From Tepidamorphus sp. (lineage in GTDB: Bacteria > Pseudomonadota > Alphaproteobacteria > Rhizobiales > Tepidamorphaceae): a DNA stretch of 61,402 nt. Of this stretch, positions 20,306 to 31,523 are shown piece after piece. Position 1 is the first letter of the stretch. Every line of letters begins with the position of its first letter. A program made the position numbers and the translations under genes. The stretch lies in contig JANQKY010000070.1 in NCBI GenBank assembly GCA_028280885.1, positions 1 to 61,402 on the forward strand. Direction: 5' to 3'. The notes below the pieces were generated by a model. It ran no database searches. It saw nothing but the letters and a program-made list of their open reading frames with translations, and was not told the DNA's origin.

Positions 20306-21562
20306 CTAGTAAATCGTCACCGCCGGCACGTAGCTGATCAGCGCCAGCACGATCAGCGAAACGATGTAGAAGGGCAACAGCGCCCGCACCGTCGATCCAA
20401 TCGAGGTCTTGGCGATCGTCGCGGAGATGAACAGGGTCGTGCCGACGGGTGGCGTGTAGAGGCCGATCGCCAGGTTGATCACCATCATCAGGCCGAGCTG
20501 GACCGGATCCATGCCGATGCCGGTGCCGACCCCGATGAACAGGGGGCCGAGCAGCAGCATCGCGGCGGGCAGGTCGAGCACCGTGCCGACGATCAGCAGG
20601 ATCAGGTTCATCGCCAGGATCACCATCCACGGCTGGTCGAGGCTGCCGATGATCCAGTCGGACAGAAGCTGCGGCACGCGCTCCAGCGTCAGGATCCACT
20701 GCACGACCGAGGAGGCCATGATGATCAGCAGGACGGCGCCAGTCATCACGGCGGTCGCGACCATGGCCTTGACGATCACCGACCAGGTCAGGTCGCGGTA
20801 GATCAGGCCGCTGACGGCAAGCGCGTAGGCGACCGCCATGACGCTGACCTCGGTGGGGGTCGCGATGCCGAACCGCAGTGTGCCGATCACGAAGACGGGC
20901 ATCAAAAGGGCCGGCATCGCCCCCAACGCCTGCCCGCGCCACGCCCGGAAACCACCGGGCGAAGGCGACGCGGGAAGGCCACGAAAGAGCGCTGAAAACC
21001 AGCAGGCGGACATCAGGCCGAGCCCCAGGATAAGGCCCGGCAGGATGCCGGCGACGAACAGGTCGACGATCGAGGTGGAGGTGACGAGGCCGTAGAGGAT
21101 CAGCGGGATCGACGGCGGGATCAGTAGCGAGACGGTCGCCGAGGAGGCGTTGATCGCGGCTGCGAAGGCCGGCGGATAGCCCTCCTTCTTCTGCACCGGG
21201 ATCAGCGCCGAGCCGAGCGCGGTGGCGTCCGCGACGGCGGACCCCGAAACCCCGCCGAACATCACCGAGCCGATGATCGAGACATGGCCCATGCCGCCCC
21301 GGAACCGGCCGACGACGAGCTTGGCGAAGCCGACCAGATAATCGCCGAAGCGACCCGACATCATCAGGTTGCCCGCCAGGATGAAGAACGGAATCGCGAG
21401 CATCGGGAAGCTCTGGGTCGGCGTGTAGAGCCGCTGCGCCATCACCGCGAGCGGTTTGGCCTCGACCATCAGCGCGATCGCCGCCCCGCCGATGAGCGCG
21501 AGCGCGACCGGCATCGAAACGATCAGCAGCGCGAAGAAGACGATGGCGACGATCAGCGACAT
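20306..21562 (-). CDS. dctM: TRAP transporter large permease DctM (system 1)
   Basis: Transport-conducting subunit of a sodium-coupled TRAP importer. 418 residues and about 12 hydrophobic helices. Family segments include FPMLAIPFFILAGNLMMSG, GGVSGSAVADATALGS and LLIPPSIPLILYGLVTSTS. It is the last gene of the leftward operon and overlaps DctQ by one base. Confidence 0.92.
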   Translation of the reverse strand: MSLIVAIVFFALLIVSMPVALALIGGAAIALMVEAKPLAVMAQRLYTPTQSFPMLAIPFFILAGNLMMSGRFGDYLVGFAKLVVGRFRGGMGHVSIIGSVMFGGVSGSAVADATALGSALIPVQKKEGYPPAFAAAINASSATVSLLIPPSIPLILYGLVTSTSIVDLFVAGILPGLILGLGLMSACWFSALFRGLPASPSPGGFRAWRGQALGAMPALLMPVFVIGTLRFGIATPTEVSVMAVAYALAVSGLIYRDLTWSVIVKAMVATAVMTGAVLLIIMASSVVQWILTLERVPQLLSDWIIGSLDQPWMVILAMNLILLIVGTVLDLPAAMLLLGPLFIGVGTGIGMDPVQLGLMMVINLAIGLYTPPVGTTLFISATIAKTSIGSTVRALLPFYIVSLIVLALISYVPAVTIY

Positions 21563-22116
21563 CAGCTCAGGCTCTGCTCCCTGGCCGCGGCGAGATACGA
21601 CCCGCCGGCGACAAGCCGCAGGGTTTCGATCAGCGAGACGATGGCGATTGCGGCGAACGCATAGACCAGCGAGGCCATGCCCCAGACCTGCGGAATGCCG
21701 GTCTCGGCAAGCCGCATGAACTGCGAGGCCCGGAGCGTCGGCGTCGCGGTGACGAGGACGGTGACGGCGATCGCGGCCGCGGCAAGATAGACGGCGATCC
21801 CGATGGCCCGGCGCAGCGGCTCGGGCAGGATCAGGACAAGCAGCGCGATCTGGATGTTGCGGCCGAGCACGGTGGCGACAACGACGGCCGATGCGACCGA
21901 CCAGGGAAACAGGATCGAGGGGATTTCATAGGCCCAGGCGATCCCCTCGGCGAACAGGTAGCGCAGGACGACGTTGATAAACAGCGCCAGGAACAGGGCG
22001 CCGATCGTCGCCATGAAGATCGCCACCGCGCTCCAGTATATCCCCGCCAGCAGCGGGTCGGTCAGACGCCGAACGGGGCCGGCTGGCCCCGTTCGGGTTT
22101 CGTCGTCCTGCTGCAC
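21562..22116 (-). CDS. dctQ: TRAP transporter small permease DctQ (system 1)
   Basis: Four-helix small membrane subunit, 184 residues, with the family-typical NVVLRYLFAEGIAWAYEIP element. It joins DctM in the membrane and docks the binding protein. Three bases separate it from dctP. Confidence 0.9.
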   Translation of the reverse strand: MQQDDETRTGPAGPVRRLTDPLLAGIYWSAVAIFMATIGALFLALFINVVLRYLFAEGIAWAYEIPSILFPWSVASAVVVATVLGRNIQIALLVLILPEPLRRAIGIAVYLAAAAIAVTVLVTATPTLRASQFMRLAETGIPQVWGMASLVYAFAAIAIVSLIETLRLVAGGSYLAAAREQSLS

Positions 22117-22119
22117 GGA

Positions 22120-23073
22120 TCAGTTGCCGCGCAGCTTGTTGACGATGTCGCCGTGCTTCTCGGCGTATTTGTCGTAGACCGGGGCGGTCGCCTTGGCGAA
22201 GGCAGCCTGGTCGACATCCATGAACTTGGCGCCCTCGGCCTCCATCTTGGCGCGCAGCGACAGGTTGTCCATGTGGCTGCGGCCGCGCTGGTACCAGCCG
22301 GCCTGCTCGACGGCCGACGAAATGCAGTCGCGGTCGGCATCCGATAGGCCCGACCACCAGGCCAGGCCGGCGACGACCGGGGTCGACTCATACTTGTGGC
22401 CGGTCATGGTGATGTAGGGCGTGATCTCGTGCAGCTTGGCTGAATGGATGTTGGTGAGCGGGTTTTCCTGGCCCTCGAAGGCGCCCGAGCGCAGCGCGGA
22501 CGGCAGCTCCGACCAGGCGAGCGGGGCGGGATTGGCGCCCATTTCCTCGAACATGGCAAGCGTCACCTCGTCGGGCGGGGTGCGGATCTTCATGCCTTCG
22601 AGATCGGCGGGCGTTGCGACATGCTTGTCGACATGGGTGACGTTGCGGATGCCGTTGTCCCAGAAGCCGACCACCTTCATGCCGGCGTTCTGCGCCTTCT
22701 GGTCGATCATGTCGCCGACCTCGCCGTCGAGCACCACCCAGGCGTCCGGCAGGCTCTGAAACAGGAAGGGCAGGCCGAGCATGCCGACTTCCGGAATGAT
22801 CTGGGACATCGCGCCCTGGCTGTTGGCGGTCATCTGGATGACGCCCGACTGGGCCGAGATCAGCATCTCGGCATCGTCGCCCATGGTCGCCGACGGCGCC
22901 ACGTTGACGGTGTGGTCGGAACAGGCGCCGACCAGGTCGGCGAACATGTTGGCGGCGTCATAGCGCGGATTGCCGGCGTTTGCGCCGTGGGCGAAGATGA
23001 TCTCGTCGGCCTGCGCGATCGCGGGCAGTCCCAGCAGCGCCGTTATGGCGGTTGCTTGCAGCAGTTTTTTCAT
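22120..23073 (-). CDS. dctP: TRAP solute-binding protein DctP (system 1)
   Basis: Periplasmic ligand-binding subunit, 317 residues from the ATG at 23073, chosen because it begins the signal peptide MKKLLQATAITALLGLPAIAQA. The conserved carboxylate-binding arginine lies in LEGMKIRTPPDEV, and GAFEGQENPLTNI is the second family motif. Linked transketolase and SDR genes suggest a sugar-acid or polyol-type ligand. Confidence 0.9.
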   Translation of the reverse strand: MKKLLQATAITALLGLPAIAQADEIIFAHGANAGNPRYDAANMFADLVGACSDHTVNVAPSATMGDDAEMLISAQSGVIQMTANSQGAMSQIIPEVGMLGLPFLFQSLPDAWVVLDGEVGDMIDQKAQNAGMKVVGFWDNGIRNVTHVDKHVATPADLEGMKIRTPPDEVTLAMFEEMGANPAPLAWSELPSALRSGAFEGQENPLTNIHSAKLHEITPYITMTGHKYESTPVVAGLAWWSGLSDADRDCISSAVEQAGWYQRGRSHMDNLSLRAKMEAEGAKFMDVDQAAFAKATAPVYDKYAEKHGDIVNKLRGN

Positions 23074-23098
23074 CGGTTTCCTCCCAACTGTGTTGATT

Positions 23099-23851
23099 TC
23101 AGTGGATGAGCGATCCACCGTTCACATCGACCTCCGATCCGGTCACGTAGGCCGACAGGTCGGAGGCCAGAAACAGACAGCAGCCGGCGACGTCCGAGGC
23201 TTCCCCCGCCCGCCCCATCGGGATGCCGTCGAGAATGGCTGCCTTCATCTCTTCGGTCAGCTTGCCGGCGGTAATATCGGTCGCGATGAAGCCGGGGCAA
23301 ACCGCGTTGCAGCGCACGCCGGCGGGCGCGAGTTCGCGGGCCATCGCCTTGGTCAGGCCGAGGATGCCGGCCTTGGCGGCCGAATAATGCGGGCCGCCGA
23401 AGATGCCGCCGCCGCGCTGCGCCGAGACCGAGGAAATATTGACGATGCTGCCGCGTCCGCGCGCGCGCATCTGCGGGATCACCGCCTGGCTCATATAGAG
23501 CGTGCCGCGCAGGTTCACGTCGAGCACCGCCTCGTAGTTTTCCGGGGCGATGTCCATGATCTTCAGCGGTTGGGTGATGCCGGCATTGTTGACGAGGATA
23601 TCGACCGGACCGAGGTCATCCTGAACCGATTGCAGCGCGCCGTCGCAGGCCGCCCGGTCGGTGACGTCGCAGGCCAGGCCGATATGGCCCGTGCCAAGAT
23701 CAGCGGCCGCCACCGCCGCTGCCGCGCCGTCGAGATCGAGGATCGCCACCCTGGCGCCGTGCTCGGCGAAGAGCTGGGCCGTCGCCTTGCCGAGCCCGCG
23801 CGCGGAGGCTGCGCCGGTAACAATCGCAATGCGTCCCTCAAGCAGTTTCAT
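23099..23851 (-). CDS. Short-chain dehydrogenase/reductase
   Basis: Classical SDR of 250 residues. The cofactor loop is VTGAASARGLGKA, a serine lies in NISSVSAQRG, and the catalytic Tyr-x3-Lys is in HYSAAKAGIL. The C-terminus TGSEVDVNGGSLIH is of the FabG/polyol dehydrogenase type. It lies between the transketolase pair and dctP (gaps 14 and 25 bases), so it probably oxidises the imported substrate before transketolase action. Confidence 0.88.
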   Translation of the reverse strand: MKLLEGRIAIVTGAASARGLGKATAQLFAEHGARVAILDLDGAAAAVAAADLGTGHIGLACDVTDRAACDGALQSVQDDLGPVDILVNNAGITQPLKIMDIAPENYEAVLDVNLRGTLYMSQAVIPQMRARGRGSIVNISSVSAQRGGGIFGGPHYSAAKAGILGLTKAMARELAPAGVRCNAVCPGFIATDITAGKLTEEMKAAILDGIPMGRAGEASDVAGCCLFLASDLSAYVTGSEVDVNGGSLIH

Positions 23852-23865
23852 TTAACAGCATGTCC

Positions 23866-24909
23866 TCACAGCCAGGATTTGACGGATGCGGCGACCGCGT
23901 CGACGGACAGGCCGTATTGATCGTGCAGCGTCGGCAGGGCGCCGGCGTCGAGAAAGGCGTCGGCCAGGCCGATCTGGCGGAACGGTACATTAACCCCGGC
24001 GCGCATCAGGCAGGCGCCGACCGCCTCGCCAAGCCCGCCGATCACGGAGTGGTTCTCCGCCGTGACGACCAGCCGGCCACCGGCGGAGGCCGCCGCGATG
24101 ATGGTCTGCGTATCGAGCGGCTTGATCGTCGGGCAATGCAGGACGGCGCAGTCGATGCCGTCGGCGGCAAGCCGATCTGCGGCGTCGAGGGCGCGCATGG
24201 TCATGAAGCCGGTGGTGACGAACAGCACGTCCTTGCCGCCGCGGATCTCCTTGGCCTTGCCGATCTCGAACTTGTAGCCATAGCGGCTCAGCACGTCCGG
24301 CACCTGGCCGCGCAGCAGGCGCATGTAGACGGGGCCCGGATGATCGGCGATCGCCGGCACGGCCTGGGCGATCTCGGTGGCATCGCACGGGTCGATGATG
24401 GTCAGGCCCGGCATGCCGCGGAAAATGGCGATGTCCTCGGTCGCCTGATGGCTCGGGCCGTAGCCGGTGGTCAGGCCCGGCAGGGCGCAGACGATCTTGA
24501 CCGGCAGGTCCTCCTCGGCGATCGCCATGAAGATGAAGTCGTAGGCCCGCCGCGAGGCGAAGACCGCATAGGTCGTCGCGAAGGGCGTGAAGCCCTCGCG
24601 GGCGAGACCGGCGGCGGCCGAGATCATCACCTGCTCGGCCATGCCCATCTGGTAGAACCGGTCCGGATAGGCCTTCGCGAAGACGTGCAGGTCGGTGTAT
24701 TTGGCAAGGTCGGCGGTCAGGCCGACGATGTCCTGGCGGGTCCGGGCGAGGTCGCACAGCGCGTGGCCGAAGGGGGCCGCGACGGTCTTGCGGCCTTCCG
24801 CGTCGAGCGAGGCGATCATCGCCGAGGTGGTCAGGCGCTCGCCGGTCTCGCTGACCGGAACGGTGCGGGGAATATGCTTGGCGGGAAGCCGCGACAGCGC
24901 TCTGCTCAT
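23866..24909 (-). CDS. Split transketolase, C-terminal (pyrimidine-binding) subunit
   Basis: Carries the Pyr and C-terminal domains of a two-subunit transketolase. 347 residues from the ATG at 24909. The activating glutamate for ThDP is in FYQMGMAEQVMISAAAG, with FATTYAVFASRRAYDFI following. The gene overlaps the upstream N-terminal subunit gene (TAATG), so the two are co-translated. Split enzymes of this kind act in sugar-branch pathways such as apulose-4-phosphate or sulfosugar cleavage; which applies here is unknown. Confidence 0.9.
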   Translation of the reverse strand: MSRALSRLPAKHIPRTVPVSETGERLTTSAMIASLDAEGRKTVAAPFGHALCDLARTRQDIVGLTADLAKYTDLHVFAKAYPDRFYQMGMAEQVMISAAAGLAREGFTPFATTYAVFASRRAYDFIFMAIAEEDLPVKIVCALPGLTTGYGPSHQATEDIAIFRGMPGLTIIDPCDATEIAQAVPAIADHPGPVYMRLLRGQVPDVLSRYGYKFEIGKAKEIRGGKDVLFVTTGFMTMRALDAADRLAADGIDCAVLHCPTIKPLDTQTIIAAASAGGRLVVTAENHSVIGGLGEAVGACLMRAGVNVPFRQIGLADAFLDAGALPTLHDQYGLSVDAVAASVKSWL

Positions 24910-25781
24910 TACGGCCTCCGCGTGTCGTGATAGTCGAGCGCCTTGCCCCATTCGTCGGGCTCGACGCGGACGAAATGGGTGATCTCGCGCTCTTCCAGGA
25001 ACGGGATGCCCTTGCACATCTTCGTCTGGCAGATGATGGCGCGCGGCCGCGGCTCGGTCAGCGCGCGGGCGGCATCGAAGGCTGCGACGACCGCATCGAT
25101 ATCATTGCCGTCGACGCGCTGGGTGTGCCAGCCGAAGGCCTCCCACTTGGCCTCGATCGGCTCGGCGCAGAGCGCGTCGGTCGACTTGCCGTCGGCCTGC
25201 TGGTCGTTGAAATCGACGATGGCGATCAGGTTGTCGAGCTTGTGCTGGACGCCCGACATCACCGCTTCCCAGGTCGAGCCCTCGCCCAGTTCGCCGTCGG
25301 ATAAAAGATTGTAGACGAAGGCGGGATTGGCCTTGCGCTTCAGGCCCATCGCCATGCCGACCGCGATGCCGAGTCCGTGGCCGAGCGAGCCGCCGGTGAT
25401 CTCCATGCCGGGCGTATAGGCGGCCATGCCGGACATCGGCATGCGGCTTAAATCCATGCCATAGGTGCCGATCTCGTCGTCGGGCAGGATGCCGGCCTCG
25501 ATCAGGGCGGCATAAAGCGCGATCGCGTAGTGGCCGATCGACAGGAGGAAACGGTCGCGGCCTTCCCACTCGGGATTGTCAGCCTTGTAGGTCAGCGCGT
25601 GGAAATAGCTGACCGCAAGGACGTCGGCGACGCCGAGCGCCTGGCCGATATAGCCTTGGCCCTGCACCTCGCCCATGAGCAGGGCGTTGCGCCGGATCTG
25701 CCAGGCGCGCTGGGCAAGACTGACATTGGAGGGGTGAGGCCCCGAAGAGCGGGCCTCCATTGGGGTCGCGTTGCCTGACAC
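24909..25781 (-). CDS. Split transketolase, N-terminal (ThDP pyrophosphate-binding) subunit
   Basis: Carries the PP domain, 290 residues. The metal/ThDP motif is LSDGELGEGSTWEAVM followed by IAIVDFNDQQADG (the GDG...N motif with SDG). GGSLGHGLGIAVGMAMG is also diagnostic. First gene of the leftward operon TK-N, TK-C, SDR, DctP, DctQ, DctM. The gap upstream is shared with the divergent protease gene. Confidence 0.9.
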   Translation of the reverse strand: MSGNATPMEARSSGPHPSNVSLAQRAWQIRRNALLMGEVQGQGYIGQALGVADVLAVSYFHALTYKADNPEWEGRDRFLLSIGHYAIALYAALIEAGILPDDEIGTYGMDLSRMPMSGMAAYTPGMEITGGSLGHGLGIAVGMAMGLKRKANPAFVYNLLSDGELGEGSTWEAVMSGVQHKLDNLIAIVDFNDQQADGKSTDALCAEPIEAKWEAFGWHTQRVDGNDIDAVVAAFDAARALTEPRPRAIICQTKMCKGIPFLEEREITHFVRVEPDEWGKALDYHDTRRP

Positions 25782-25851
25782 GCGTCGGTATCCTCCCGGT
25801 CTCGGCGAGGTTGCATCTCGCTCTCACGGGTCGATACCAGCATCGTGATCC

Positions 25852-25884
25852 ATCATATACAATCGAATTTTTATAATCATATAC
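25852..25884. promoter_or_regulatory. Direct repeats upstream of transketolase operon
   Basis: The nonamer ATCATATAC occurs at 25852-25860 and again at 25876-25884, 24 bases apart, inside an AT-rich stretch (25840-25910) that contrasts with the surrounding DNA. It lies about 70-100 bases upstream of the transketolase start and 135 bases upstream of the divergent protease start. Could be a regulator site; no dedicated regulator is adjacent. Confidence 0.4.
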
Positions 25885-26018
25885 TTAGAAAAACTTAATT
25901 GTTAAATTCCTTGCGAGCGGATTTTTCCGGCGTCGATGGGCCCGCCCAATCTTGACGGAACCAAAGGAACCGCGCGACGTTGCGATACCGTCTTTAAGAA
26001 GCGCAGAAGGGCAGGCAG

Positions 26019-28482
<2,464 letters not shown>

Positions 28483-28496
<14 letters not shown>

Positions 28497-29409
28497 TCCG
28501 GTCCGGTCCTTCCGCTGGCAATCGGTCTCCCGGGTGATCGTTGCGATGTCGGGGACGCAGCGCTCCGGCCCGCTTCTGCGGGCAAGCATTGTGGCGGCGC
28601 GGGCGCTCGACGTCGAACTACATGGCGTCTATGTGCGCGATACGGCGATCGGGGATCTGGCCGGCCTGCCCAATGCGGCGATCCTGGGGTTCAGCGGCGG
28701 CGGAACCCGTCCGCTCAGCCGGGCCGATCTCGACCGGGCCTGGGCGCGGGAGGAGGAAACGGTTCAGGCGACGCTGTCGGCGACGGCGGCCGGTGCTGTG
28801 CGACGCTGGAGCTTCGAAAGCGCGTCGGGACAGCTTGGCCGGGTGCTGGCCGACCGGCTGTCCGGATCGCCGCTGGTGGCGATCGAGGCGGGCGAAACCT
28901 GGGCGGTCGAGCAGGCCTGGGCGCTGATCGGCCGTTTGTCGGCGGCGGCGGGCGCGCTGCTGGTCGTCCCTCCTGGTGCTGTCGACAGCACGGACGGCGG
29001 GGGAAATGGGCCGGTGCTGGCGCTCTATGATGTCGCGGAGACGGGGGCGGCAGGAACAGGTACGGCGAAGACAGGGGCGGGGGAGCGGATGGCCGACGGG
29101 GCGGAAATCATCGCGCTTGCCGACCGCATCGCGATTGCCGGCAACCGGCCGCTGACGATCCTCGCCCTGTCGACACCGGCGCATGCCAGGCACATTGCCG
29201 ACCGCATCCACAAGGATCCGCATGTGCATCAGCATCGCGTCCTGAGCTGGCCGGACTGGCGCGCAACCGATCTCGCCGAGCCGATCGCCCATGTCGCGCC
29301 CTCGATCGTGGTGGCGAGCCTGGCAAGCCGGGTGTTCGCCGAGCCTGCCGCGGCGCTGCGGCTGTTGCGGCGGGCGACCGCGCCGCTGCTGCTGATCCCG
29401 CCGGTCTGA
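28483..29409 (+). CDS. UspA-like hypothetical protein
   Basis: 308 residues from the ATG at 28483. The opening VSRVIVAMSGTQRSG and ARALDVELHGVYVRDTA, then LAGLPNAAILGFSG, resemble alphaproteobacterial proteins with a degenerate universal-stress-protein fold (RILVAxxGS, LHALFVED, LAxLP). A second half from about residue 185 ends RVFAEPAAALRLLRRATAPLLLIPP, a USP-like closing strand, so two USP-like domains are possible. The reading frame extends upstream to 28405, but that would lie inside the protease gene. Co-transcribed with the protease by overlap. Function unknown. Confidence 0.6.
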
Positions 29410-29554
29410 CCGCAGACAAGCAGAATGCAGCTGATGTATCGACCGATGCTCTGATGCCCGCACATTACCAAATCTTCATCTTCAGGTTGTGGTGGGGCGC
29501 GGTGGCCTGATGTAATTTGCCGGCGCTTTCTGGATTCGCACGCCAGACTTCGGT

Positions 29555-30508
29555 ATGTGGCGGCGACGAATGAGGCCGTATCGAACCGGTTGTCGCATGT
29601 TCAGGGCAATTTCCCGTGTTGTCAGGCGCCCGTCGCCATCCGCGCTCGTGCCGCGGGACCCGACCTTCATCTGCATCGGCAGCCAGAAGGCGGGCACCGC
29701 GACGATGTACGATATGCTGGAGGGGCATCGCGAAACCTGGATGCCGCCGATCAAGGAACTGCACTTCCTGACCGGTCCCCTCCGGCCCAGCCGGTTCAAG
29801 TCGGTCATCCGCAAAAGGGATGCCCTGGAGAGCCGGGACAAGAAAGGGCGGTTGCGCGATCGCCGGGACCTGGAATTCATCCACCGCTATCTCGAGGCGA
29901 TGGACGCCGGCGACCTGTCGATCGAATGCTACCGGTCGCTGTTCGCCTTTGCGGAAACGGATGTCACCGGCGACATCACGCCGGCCTATGCGACGATCGA
30001 GGAAGACCGGGTCCGGTCGCTCGCCGAAAGATTGCCGACGACGAAGATCCTCTACACGCTGCGCGATCCGATATCGCGGGTCTGGTCGCATGCACGAATG
30101 CGGCAGCAGCGAAGGCCCAGGCAGGCCGCCACGATCCTCTTCGATCCCGCCGTCTTCCAGGCCTTTCTGAACGAGGACAACGTCCTGGTGCGTTCGCTGC
30201 AGTCGCATATCGTCGAGCGTTGGCGCGCGGTCTTCGGGGATCGGTTCAAAGTCATGTTCTTCGACGATCTGGCCAAGACGCCGGACCGGTTCTTCGCCGA
30301 TCTGTGCCAATTTATCGGCGTTGATCCCGACCCGGCCGCGACGTCCTTCGAAATGGGGGGGAACCGGAAGGCGGGAGCCTCCCAGCCGATGCCGGACGAT
30401 CTGCGCGCGATGACGTTCGACCGCCTGTCCGGGGAGTATGACCGCCTCGCCGAGCTGGTCGGCGGCCATGCGATCGAATGGCGCGACAAGGTCCGGTCGG
30501 CCCCGTAG
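29555..30508 (+). CDS. Sulfotransferase-family protein
   Basis: Likely transfers sulfate from PAPS to an alcohol or sugar acceptor. Up to 317 residues. The 5'-phosphosulfate loop is FICIGSQKAGTATMYDML, and the 3'-phosphate motif is LRDPISRVWSHARM. A conserved acid-rich segment GDITPAYATI lies between them. The start is uncertain: ATGs at 29555, 29570 and 29597 are in frame and none has a strong ribosome site. It stands alone, 145 bases after the UspA-like gene. The acceptor is unknown; surface glycans are common targets in rhizobia. Confidence 0.85.
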   Translation: MWRRRMRPYRTGCRMFRAISRVVRRPSPSALVPRDPTFICIGSQKAGTATMYDMLEGHRETWMPPIKELHFLTGPLRPSRFKSVIRKRDALESRDKKGRLRDRRDLEFIHRYLEAMDAGDLSIECYRSLFAFAETDVTGDITPAYATIEEDRVRSLAERLPTTKILYTLRDPISRVWSHARMRQQRRPRQAATILFDPAVFQAFLNEDNVLVRSLQSHIVERWRAVFGDRFKVMFFDDLAKTPDRFFADLCQFIGVDPDPAATSFEMGGNRKAGASQPMPDDLRAMTFDRLSGEYDRLAELVGGHAIEWRDKVRSAP

Positions 30509-30633
30509 AAGCGAGGGCCGTCCGGCCGGTCGCGCAGGTTTGATAGGGCAGGGGCTGGAATTCTCCTGTTCACCTTCGCTATCCCCCGGTACTAAACCTC
30601 AGTCTTCCTCTTCTCCCACGCAAGGAATTCCCC

Positions 30634-31503
30634 ATGGCCGATACCTACACACCGCCGAAAGTCTGGACCTGGGACCAGGACAACGGTGGCAACTGGTCGA
30701 AGATCAACCGGCCGATCGCCGGCGCGACCCATGAAAAGGACCTGCCGGTCGGGCGCCATCCCCTGCAGCTCTATTCGCTGGGCACGCCGAATGGCGTCAA
30801 GGTGACCATCATGCTCGAGGAACTGCTGGCGCTCGGCCATGAGGGGGCCGAATACAACGCCCATCTGATCAGGATCGGCGACGGCGATCAGTTCGGCAGC
30901 GGCTTCGTTGCCGCCAATCCGAACTCGAAGATCCCGGCGCTGGTCGACCGCAGCGGCCCGGAGCCGGTCCGGGTGTTCGAATCCGGTGCGATCCTGCTCT
31001 ATCTCGCCGAGAAATTCGGGGAATTCCTGCCGTCCGACCCGGCGGCGCGGGCCGAGACCTATTCCTGGCTGTTCTGGCAGATGGGCAGCGCGCCCTATCT
31101 CGGCGGCGGCTTCGGCCATTTCTACGCCTACGCGCCGGAGAAATTCGAATATCCGATCAACCGCTTCGCCATGGAAGTGAAACGCCAGCTCGACGTGCTC
31201 GACCGTCAACTCGCTGACAACGCGTTTATCGTCGGCGACAGCTACACGATCGCCGACATGGCGATCCTGCCCTGGTACGGCGCGCTGAATGCCGGGGCGA
31301 TCTACGATGCGGGCGAGTTCCTCGACGTTCAGTCCTACGAGAACGTCACCCGCTGGCGCAAGATGCTGCTGGAGCGGCCGGCGGTGCAGCGCGGCCGCAT
31401 GGTCAACCGGACCTTCGGCGACCCGGCGCACCAGCTGCACGAACGCCACGAGGCGAGCGACTTCGACACGAAGACGCAGGACAAGCTGGACGCGGCCGAA
31501 TAG
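30634..31503 (+). CDS. yghU: Glutathione transferase YghU-type disulfide-bond oxidoreductase
   Basis: 289-residue nu-class-like glutathione transferase. The N-terminal extension TYTPPKVWTWDQDNGGNWS is distinctive for YghU/YfcG relatives, followed by a thioredoxin-fold domain (LQLYSLGTPNGVKVTIMLEE, SKIPALVDRSG, FESGAILLYLAEKFG) and an all-helical domain. By family, it reduces disulfides and organic peroxides with two bound glutathiones. A good ribosome site (AAGGA) precedes ATG 30634. Confidence 0.92.
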   Translation: MADTYTPPKVWTWDQDNGGNWSKINRPIAGATHEKDLPVGRHPLQLYSLGTPNGVKVTIMLEELLALGHEGAEYNAHLIRIGDGDQFGSGFVAANPNSKIPALVDRSGPEPVRVFESGAILLYLAEKFGEFLPSDPAARAETYSWLFWQMGSAPYLGGGFGHFYAYAPEKFEYPINRFAMEVKRQLDVLDRQLADNAFIVGDSYTIADMAILPWYGALNAGAIYDAGEFLDVQSYENVTRWRKMLLERPAVQRGRMVNRTFGDPAHQLHERHEASDFDTKTQDKLDAAE

Positions 31504-31523
31504 GGGGCGAAAGCCCTCGCCCT

